The translations under genes were made by a program, and so were the position numbers. A stretch of 64,000 bases of DNA from JBAXTE01 sp964653595. GTDB taxonomy: Bacteria; Bacteroidota; Bacteroidia; Bacteroidales; WCHB1-69. Location of the stretch: assembly GCA_964653595.1 (NCBI GenBank), contig CAZZHH010000007.1, positions 1 to 64,000 on the forward strand, read 5' to 3'. Within the stretch, counting starts at the first letter, position 1. Every line of letters starts with the position of its first letter. The notes beneath the pieces were generated by a model. It was not told the origin of the DNA. It worked only from the letters and a program-made list of their open reading frames with translations, and ran no database searches. Positions 57,983-64,000 of this stretch are shown in pieces.

Positions 57983-60712
57983 ATGAGTAACGTAAAGTAT
58001 GTCTATTTTTTCGGCAATAAGCAAGCCGAAGGCAAAGCCGACATGAAAAATTTACTTGGAGGTAAAGGTGCTAATTTAGCAGAAATGTGTCTTTTAGGAC
58101 TTCCTGTACCTGCTGGATTTACAATCAGCACTGAGTGCTGTACTGCATATTACGAAAATAATTGTCAATTACCTGCATCTTTGACCGATGAAGTTTGGGC
58201 TTCAATGAGAAAAGTGGAAGACGCAATGGGCATGAAATATGGCGACACCGAAAATCCTCTTCTATTATCATGTCGTTCAGGAGCTCGTAGTTCTATGCCA
58301 GGAATGATGGACACCGTGTTAAACATCGGATTAAGTTCAAAAACAATTCCTGCTTTATTGAAAAAAACCAACAATCCTCGTTTTGTTTGGGATTCCTACC
58401 GTCGATTAATTATGATGTACGCCGATGTGGTTATGGAAAAAGCAGAGGGTCTAGAACCTGCTGATGGAAAAGGCATCCGTAAATCTTTAGATGAAATGTT
58501 AGATGCATATAAACATGGCAAAGGATATGCTTCAGATACTGATTTAACTGCTGAAGACTTACAATTTTTATCTGAAGAATTCAAAAAAGCAGTAAAAAAA
58601 TCATTGGGTCAAGAGTTCCCAGATGATGCTGAAGCTCAACTTTTTGGTGGTATCAAAGCTGTATTTAAAAGCTGGAATGGTAAAAAAGCAATCTCATACC
58701 GTCGTATCGAAGGTATTCCTGACGCTTGGGGCACTGCTGTAAACGTTCAAGCAATGGTTTTCGGAAATATGGGTGATACTTCTGCTACCGGTGTTGCTTT
58801 CACTCGTAACCCTGCAACTGGTGACAACCTTTTCTATGGTGAGTGGTTGATTAACGCCCAAGGTGAAGACGTAGTTGCTGGTATCCGCACTCCAAGTCCG
58901 CTTAACGATGACACTAAAAACGAACAAAACAAGCACCTTCATAGCATGGAAGAAGCTTGGGCTGATTCATATACAGAATTATTTGAAATCCGTAACCGCT
59001 TAGAAGACGCGTTCAAAGATATGCTCGACATCGAGTTCACCATCCAAGAAGGCAAATTATTCATGTTGCAATGCCGCGTTGGAAAACGTACCGGTACCGC
59101 CGCTTTAAACATGGCGATGGATATGTTGGCTGAAGGTCGCATCGACGAAAAAACTGCTGTTTTACGTCTTGACCCAACTCAACTTGACGAATTATTACAC
59201 CCAATTATCAATCCTGCAATGTTAAAAGGTGCTCAACCTTTCGTTAAAGGATTACCTGCTGGTCCTGGCGCCGCTGTTGGCAAAGTGGTTTTCACTGCTG
59301 AAGACGCTGTTGAATGGCAACGTAGAGGGGAAAAAGTATTATTGGTTCGTGAAGAAACCAATCCTGAAGATGTTGAAGGAATGCGCGCTGCCGATGGTAT
59401 CTTAACCGCTCGTGGTGGTATGACTTCACACGCTGCTTTGGTTGCACGTGGTTGGGGAAAATGCTGCATCGTTGGTGCAGGTGCCCTACACGTTGACGTT
59501 GACGGCAAAAAAGCGACTGTTAAAGAAACTGGTGTTGTAATAAACGAAGGTGATGTATTGACATTGGATGGAACCAAAGGATATGCATATTTAGGAACTA
59601 TGGAATTGATGGATGCTTCTGAAAACCCTCGTTTCCAACAGTTTATGAAGCTTGCAGATAAATTCCGCACCATGGGTGTTCGCACAAACGCGGATACTCC
59701 AGATGATGCTGCTGTAGCTCGTAGTTTCGGAGCTGAAGGTATCGGTCTTTTCCGTACCGAGCACATGTTCTATGGCAAAGGAACTGAAAACGCCTTATTC
59801 TTATTACGTAAAATGATCTTAAGTGAAGGCGAAGCAGAACGTCGCAACGCACTTGACGAACTTTCAGTTTATGTAAAAAGAGATTATAAAGGAACTTTAG
59901 AGGCGATGGATACACTTCCAGTAACCTTCCGTCTATTGGATCCACCACTCCACGAATTTGTCCCACAAGGAGCAGAAAACCAAGCTGAACTTGCAAAAGC
60001 TTTAGGCATCAGTGCTGACGCAATTGCAAAACGTGGCGAAGCTCTTCACGAATCAAACCCAATGATGGGTCACCGTGGTGTTCGTTTAGGTGTTACTTAT
60101 CCTGAAGTTACCGAAATGCAAATCCGTGCTTTATTCGAAGCAACTGCAGAATTGGTTAAAGAAGGAAAAACTCCAAAACCAGAAATCATGGTTCCTGTAA
60201 CCTGTGATGTAACAGAATTGGATTTCACCAAAATCATCGTTGACAGAGTTTATGCAGAAGTTTGTGCTAAATTTGGCATTGACAAAATTGATTATCTATA
60301 TGGAACCATGATTGAGATTCCACGTGCTTGTCTATTGGCTAATAAAATGGCTAAAACTGCACAATTCTTCTCTTTCGGAACCAACGACTTAACCCAAATG
60401 ACCTTTGGATTCAGCCGTGATGATACCGGTGCTTTTATGAACGATTATTTGGACAACAAAATTTTAACTGCTGATCCATTCCAAACCATCGACCAAGATG
60501 GTGTAGGACAATTAATCGAAATGGCTGTAACCAAAGGACGAGCAGAACGCAAAGACCTTAAAGTGGGTATCTGCGGCGAACAAGGTGGAGATCCTGCTTC
60601 GGTAGAATTCTGCTTCCGCAACGGTTTAAGCTATGTAAGTTGCTCCCCATTCCGCGTTCCAATCGCGCGTTTGGCTGCTGCTCAAGCTGCGATCAAAGCT
60701 TCGAAGAAATAA
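57983..60712 (+). CDS. ppdK: Pyruvate, phosphate dikinase
   Basis: Interconverts pyruvate + ATP + phosphate and PEP + AMP + pyrophosphate in the cytoplasm; in anaerobic-type metabolism it usually runs in either direction of glycolysis. 909 residues: N-terminal ATP-grasp domain (NLLGGKGANLAEM, CRSGARSSMPGMMDT), the phosphohistidine swivel with His483 in GGMTSHAALVARG, and the PEP/pyruvate TIM barrel ending GICGEQGGDPASVEF with Cys864. The gene is richer in GC and uses codons such as CGT and AAC more than its neighbours, in line with high expression. A strong terminator follows. Confidence 0.97.
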   Translation: MSNVKYVYFFGNKQAEGKADMKNLLGGKGANLAEMCLLGLPVPAGFTISTECCTAYYENNCQLPASLTDEVWASMRKVEDAMGMKYGDTENPLLLSCRSGARSSMPGMMDTVLNIGLSSKTIPALLKKTNNPRFVWDSYRRLIMMYADVVMEKAEGLEPADGKGIRKSLDEMLDAYKHGKGYASDTDLTAEDLQFLSEEFKKAVKKSLGQEFPDDAEAQLFGGIKAVFKSWNGKKAISYRRIEGIPDAWGTAVNVQAMVFGNMGDTSATGVAFTRNPATGDNLFYGEWLINAQGEDVVAGIRTPSPLNDDTKNEQNKHLHSMEEAWADSYTELFEIRNRLEDAFKDMLDIEFTIQEGKLFMLQCRVGKRTGTAALNMAMDMLAEGRIDEKTAVLRLDPTQLDELLHPIINPAMLKGAQPFVKGLPAGPGAAVGKVVFTAEDAVEWQRRGEKVLLVREETNPEDVEGMRAADGILTARGGMTSHAALVARGWGKCCIVGAGALHVDVDGKKATVKETGVVINEGDVLTLDGTKGYAYLGTMELMDASENPRFQQFMKLADKFRTMGVRTNADTPDDAAVARSFGAEGIGLFRTEHMFYGKGTENALFLLRKMILSEGEAERRNALDELSVYVKRDYKGTLEAMDTLPVTFRLLDPPLHEFVPQGAENQAELAKALGISADAIAKRGEALHESNPMMGHRGVRLGVTYPEVTEMQIRALFEATAELVKEGKTPKPEIMVPVTCDVTELDFTKIIVDRVYAEVCAKFGIDKIDYLYGTMIEIPRACLLANKMAKTAQFFSFGTNDLTQMTFGFSRDDTGAFMNDYLDNKILTADPFQTIDQDGVGQLIEMAVTKGRAERKDLKVGICGEQGGDPASVEFCFRNGLSYVSCSPFRVPIARLAAAQAAIKASKK

Positions 60713-60731
60713 GGTTAAACTTATTATACAT

Positions 60732-60766
60732 AAAAAAGGTCGTCTTTCGGGACGGCCTTTTTTATT
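60732..60766 (+). terminator. Rho-independent terminator of ppdK
   Basis: AAAAAAGGTCGTC pairs with GACGGCCTTTTTT (one G-T wobble; loop TTTCGG) and ends in Ts, 20 bases after the stop. Confidence 0.9.
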
Positions 60767-60801
60767 AAATAACACCATGCTACAAAAATTTTTTTTTATA
60801 T

Positions 60802-61785
60802 TTGTACAACAAACCCCAAAAAAGAAAACTTATAAAAAATGAAATCAGGTTATTCGAAGAACGAAATGTTCGCACAGTCTGGAATGAAGAGACCGAAGAG
60901 TGGTATTTCACAATTGTAGATGTGGTAGGAGTTTTGACAAACAGCCCAAATCCTCGCAAATATTGGAGTGTCTTAAAAAATCGATTAAATAAAGAGGGAA
61001 ATCAGTTGACAACAGTTTGTAGTCAACTGAAAATGCCTTCAACTGACGGGAAGAACTATATGACCGATGTAGCCTCCACCCAACAGCTTTTCCGGCTAAT
61101 TCAGTCTATCCCATCGCCAAAAGCAGAACCGTTTACGGGACTTCTAAAAAATCATTTTTCAGCGTTAGATTTCAATTTTAAAAATCCTCATTTACAGAGG
61201 TAAACTGCGGTTTTTAAAAAATCATCTGCCTCGAAAAATTGATTTTTCAGAAACCCTCTTAAAACTTTGGATTGCACAAGTAGCCAAAGAGCGATTGGAT
61301 CAAATGCAAGATCTGGAATTATCCATTGAACAAGCCATGATGGACTATAAACGGCTTGGATATTCAGGCAATTGGATAAATCAGAGACTGAAAAGCATTG
61401 AAATCAAAAAGGAATTAACCGATGAATGGAAGTCAAGAGGATGAAATAAGGTGTTCAATTTGCAACATTGACTGATATAATATACCAAACTAGGGCTGAT
61501 AAAACAGCCAAAGAATCCAAAAAATTCAAAGGATTAAAAAAGGAGAACTTGCGCGACAACATGGCCAATACAGAATTGGTTTTGAATATGCTTGCGGAAT
61601 TATCGACCAAACGTATTTCAGAAGCCACAAACCCTGCCTCTTTTAGTGAGCATTCACAAGTAGCTCAACAAGGAGGGGAAATCGCCAGAAATGCCAGAAT
61701 TGAGCTTGAAGCAAAAACAGGTGAAAAGGTAATTTCTCCAAGGAATGCAAAAAAGGGGTTGTTGAAAAATAATAAAAATGAATAA
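60802..61785 (+). pseudogene. Decayed prophage antirepressor (BRO/KilA-N-type) gene interrupted by an insertion
   Basis: Three fragments in order of one gene of about 290 codons. Part 1 (60802-61134) carries the BRO-N domain (RTVWNEETEEWYFTIVDVVG, PRKYWSVLKNRL, LFRLIQSIPSPKAEPF). Part 2 (61262-61444) continues LWIAQVAKERLDQMQDLE... DEWKSRG. Part 3 (61468-61785) is VQFATLTDIIYQ... to ISPRNAKK in another frame. Between 1 and 2 lies a 127-base insertion with a stop; between 2 and 3 a stop plus frameshift. The start is also unclear: the only nearby ATG (60839) is out of frame. The family comes from phages and conjugative elements, so this is probably a relic of a mobile element. No other phage gene is near. 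Confidence 0.85.
61135..61261. mobile_element. MITE-like insertion with imperfect terminal inverted repeats
   Basis: About 127 bases inserted between the codons for EPF and LWIAQ of the antirepressor gene. The left end GGGACTTCTAAAAAATCA (61137-61154) and the complement of the right end GGGTTTCTGAAAAATCAA (61256-61239) match at about 17 of 20 positions with two small indels, extending into TTTTTC on both sides. It carries no open frame and shows the size and ends of a non-autonomous element. Target duplication is not certain (perhaps TA or TTA). Confidence 0.55.
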
Positions 61786-61818
61786 ATACACAGTTTTTAT
61801 TCACAAAATGAACAATTA

Positions 61819-61899
61819 ATGAAAAAACAAATCATTTTCTTCCTCTTTCTAAACTTTAGCCAACTAACAATTAGATTGGGTTCAAATATAAGCTTTTAG
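61819..61899 (+). pseudogene. Possible truncated signal-peptide ORF
   Basis: A 26-codon frame begins MKKQIIFFLFLNFSQL, shaped like a lipophilic export signal, then runs LTIRLGSNISF and stops inside a terminator hairpin. It may be the remaining start of a deleted secreted-protein gene, or chance. Confidence 0.25.
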
Positions 61900-61918
61900 A
61901 AAAGCTTTTTTTTTTTTA
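61890..61918 (+). terminator. Rho-independent terminator
   Basis: AAGCTTTT and AAAAGCTT with a two-base apex and a run of at least eleven Ts. It lies after the antirepressor relic and 57 bases past the converging helicase gene. Confidence 0.7.
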
Positions 61919-61974
61919 GAACATCAACTCACATTAATTTTAAAAACTGTTTAAAATAATAAACAATCCACAAA

Positions 61975-63375
61975 CTAACGTTGTCTTCCCCAATTTCGCG
62001 ATGGGCTTCTCTCCTCTTTTCTGGGTGGAGAGCTCTGTTGACGTATAGTTTTAGGAGCTATGCGTTCCTCCCTTTTTACTCCATTATTGTTGACGTTCTT
62101 AGAAAATCTATCCTCTTTTTCATTCAAAGTATTTGAAGAAGTAGTAGCTTTTGAACGACTAGGTTGATGTCGTCTGTTTAAATTTTGAGAGCGCCCATTT
62201 TGCTGTTTCTCTTTTGGTTTTCTTTCAAAACGAAGTTGCAAAGCTGGATATGGATGATCTTCCACTACTGGAATTTCTAATCCAATCAATTTATGAATAT
62301 CTTTAATGTATGCTCGTTCTTCTGCATCGCAAAACGAGATTGCTTTACCAGATGCTCCTGCTCTTCCAGTTCTACCAATGCGATGCACATAGGTTTCGGA
62401 GATATTTGGTATTTCATAATTTATCACTAATGCCAAATCATCAATGTCAATTCCTCGAGCGGCAATATCAGTAGCAACTAACACACGAGTAGTTCGATCT
62501 TTAAAGTTCTGCAACGCTCTTTGACGAGCATTTTGAGATTTATTTCCGTGAATAGCTTCTGCCTTAATATTTACTTTACTTAGCAATTTGACCACTTTAT
62601 CAGCTCCATGTTTGGTGCGGGTAAAAACTAAAACAGAATCTGCTTTGGAGTTTTGCAACGTATATATCAACAACTCCTTCTTCTTCTCTGTATCCACATA
62701 AAAAAGTTCCTGATTTACCGTTTCTGCTGTAGTAGATGCTGGTGTAACTTCCACTCTTTTCGGATTGGTAAGAATAGAATTTGCCAACGACATTATGGAT
62801 TCGGGCATAGTGGCCGAAAAGAAAAGCGTTTGACGTTTTGCAGGAATCAACTTAATGATACGTTTTACATCATGGATAAAGCCCATATCTAACATTCTAT
62901 CGGCTTCATCAAGAACAAAAATCTTTAATTCATTCAATTTAACAAAACCTTGATTATGCAAATCTAACAATCTCCCGGGTGTTGCTACTAAAATATCAAT
63001 TCCGGATTTAAGATGATTTACCTGAGGGTTTTGATTTACTCCTCCAAAAATAACTGCATGTTTCAACGAAGTATTTTTTCCATAATTTGCAAAGCTTTCA
63101 TCAATTTGAATTGCCAACTCTCTAGTAGGTGTTATAATAAGTGCCCTAATTTTTCGTTGATGCGTGTTGGTGTGATTTTGCAACATAAGTTGCTGAATGA
63201 TTGGGAGCGCAAATGCAGCCGTTTTGCCTGTTCCAGTTTGAGCACAACCCAATAAGTCGTTGCCAATGAGAATAATAGGGATAGATGCTTTTTGAATTGG
63301 AGTAGGATGTTCGTATCCTTCAGAGTGAAGAGCGTTTAAGATCGGCTCTATAAGATCTAAGTTTTTAAATGACAT
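61975..63375 (-). CDS. DEAD-box ATP-dependent RNA helicase (RhlE-like)
   Basis: RNA-remodelling helicase of 466 residues. Motifs: Q motif (PTPIQKASIP), I AQTGTGKT (45-52), Ia PTREL, II DEAD (156-159), III SAT (187-189), IV-VI (VLVFTRT, VATDIAARGIDI, HRIGRTGRAG). The tail after residue 385 is basic and disordered, rich in Gln, Arg, Asn and Ser, and ends NWGRQR, as in RhlE-type and cold-adapted helicases that assist ribosome assembly or mRNA decay. The start at 63375 is the only good ATG. Confidence 0.95.
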   Translation of the reverse strand: MSFKNLDLIEPILNALHSEGYEHPTPIQKASIPIILIGNDLLGCAQTGTGKTAAFALPIIQQLMLQNHTNTHQRKIRALIITPTRELAIQIDESFANYGKNTSLKHAVIFGGVNQNPQVNHLKSGIDILVATPGRLLDLHNQGFVKLNELKIFVLDEADRMLDMGFIHDVKRIIKLIPAKRQTLFFSATMPESIMSLANSILTNPKRVEVTPASTTAETVNQELFYVDTEKKKELLIYTLQNSKADSVLVFTRTKHGADKVVKLLSKVNIKAEAIHGNKSQNARQRALQNFKDRTTRVLVATDIAARGIDIDDLALVINYEIPNISETYVHRIGRTGRAGASGKAISFCDAEERAYIKDIHKLIGLEIPVVEDHPYPALQLRFERKPKEKQQNGRSQNLNRRHQPSRSKATTSSNTLNEKEDRFSKNVNNNGVKREERIAPKTIRQQSSPPRKEERSPSRNWGRQR

Positions 63376-63746
63376 AGTAAATGGTTACACGCTCTGATTA
63401 AAATTTATTTGAATAACCACCTACGTGAAATATTTTGCAAAGATACAACAATTATCAGTTGAAAGTCTAAAGTAAAAAGTCAAAAGGGCGCAAAGCGAGA
63501 ATATAGGAGTGGAAAGTCGAAAGCTCCGAAAAATAAATCCGTCAACCGACGGATTATCATTTTCCGAGAGTCCACAAAAAACGGAGATTCGCCATTGGCG
63601 AATGTTTTTCAGGATCGAAAGGACGCATCACATTTTTTTAATAATAAAATTGAAACATAAAGAAATAAAATGCATAAACTCTTGTTTTTCCTATTTTACG
63701 TGGTAACCTGTTTTACCTGGTCCCCTGCATTACCTAGTCACCTGTT
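63376..63746. repeat. Intergenic region with two hairpins and mini-repeats
   Basis: 371 bases. 63458-63530 has AAAGTCTAAAGTAAAAAGTC-like low-complexity sequence. AATCCGTC/GACGGATT (63536-63555, loop AACC) and ATTCGCC/GGCGAAT (63587-63603) form two hairpins; on the minus strand the first is followed by TTATTTTT, so it may terminate the cinA transcript. 63692-63752 contains ACCTGTTTTACCT-like units, the complement of those before ppdK. No gene is visible. Confidence 0.55.
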
Positions 63747-64000
63747 TTACCTATTCAAAAGAACCAATCTCAGCTCATTCAATGCTGCCAAGGAAGACCT
63801 ACGGATATTACGCATTCGATGTTCCCCGAAATTATACCTTTTTGCCTCCACACCAGCAGGTGTAGCAATGGCAATCCAGACAGTGCCTACTGGCTTATCA
63901 GCAGTTCCACCATCAGGTCCAGCTATTCCAGAGGTTGCAATAGAATAATCGGTTTGCATGAGTTTTCTAACATTTTGAGCCATGGCTATTACTACTTCCC
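63747..64000 (-). CDS. cinA: CinA-family protein, C-terminal amidohydrolase domain (partial)
   Basis: The 3' part of a leftward gene; the frame is open through the end of the window (residues EVVIAMAQNVRKL...), so the start lies beyond 64000 and ATG at 63983 is internal. SIATSGIAGPDGGTADKPVGTVWIAIA is split in this entry into its diagnostic parts SGIAGPDGG and KPVGTVWIA, typical of nicotinamide-nucleotide amidohydrolase, which recycles NMN to NaMN. RMRNIRRSSLAALNELR closes the domain. Whether the N-terminal MoCF-like domain is present cannot be seen. Confidence 0.9.
   Translation of the reverse strand, partial: EVVIAMAQNVRKLMQTDYSIATSGIAGPDGGTADKPVGTVWIAIATPAGVEAKRYNFGEHRMRNIRRSSLAALNELRLVLLNR

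Overview
This window comes from an AT-rich member of the Bacteroidota, probably class Bacteroidia. Three things in the sequence say so. Seven large secreted proteins end in type IX secretion (T9SS) sorting domains. Several genes are preceded by the phylum's -7 promoter motif TAnnTTTG. Gene content and order (mutL-rhomboid-rhomboid-EEP hydrolase, a DAHP synthase fused to chorismate mutase, TPR-LuxR regulators, YqgE, PpdK) also fit the phylum. The order and genus cannot be fixed from the window. It is a scaffold: exactly 100 Ns at 40195-40294 mark an assembly gap inside a repeat.

Layout. 0.2-3.9 kb: leftward operon etfB-etfA-acyl-CoA dehydrogenase (acyl-CoA oxidation with its electron acceptor). 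4.3-10.1 kb: a giant multi-PAS sensor kinase overlapping a receiver-kinase gene. 10.3-14.7 kb: two T9SS cargo proteins, one an S8 protease. 15.0-22.0 kb: a rightward block of a small membrane protein, mutL, two rhomboids, an EEP hydrolase and uvrB, led by a promoter with a perfect 11-bp inverted repeat. 22-26.3 kb: a UPF0316 membrane protein, a YD-repeat-like protein, an S9A prolyl oligopeptidase and a TonB-C-like protein. 26.7-34.7 kb: two very large cell-surface proteins sharing an N-terminal module, and a TPR-LuxR regulator. 35.2-40.0 kb: shikimate operon (DAHPS-CM, aroB, aroK, aroA, aroC), then tRNA-Gly and the gap-broken repeat. 40.6-45.6 kb: fabI, a CocE-type hydrolase and another T9SS protein. 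46-49.5 kb: YqgE and a murL-murD2 pair, an alternative route for putting D-glutamate into peptidoglycan. 49.8-52.7 kb: a surface protein with an exact 462-bp internal duplication. 52.7-56.2 kb: btuF-btuC-btuD vitamin B12 importer under a cobalamin riboswitch. 56.3-60.7 kb: a porin-like protein and pyruvate phosphate dikinase. 60.8-61.9 kb: a decayed phage-type antirepressor gene interrupted by a MITE-like insertion. 62-64 kb: a DEAD-box RNA helicase and the 3' part of cinA.

Most of the window is ordinary chromosomal housekeeping plus T9SS surface display. The most notable items are the MurL-MurD2 pair, the inverted repeat over the mutL-uvrB promoter, the tRNA-linked repeat that broke the assembly, the MITE-like insertion in the antirepressor relic, and the perfect internal duplication in the 49.8-kb surface protein. 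I found no CRISPR array, no complete insertion sequence and no recognisable new defence system.
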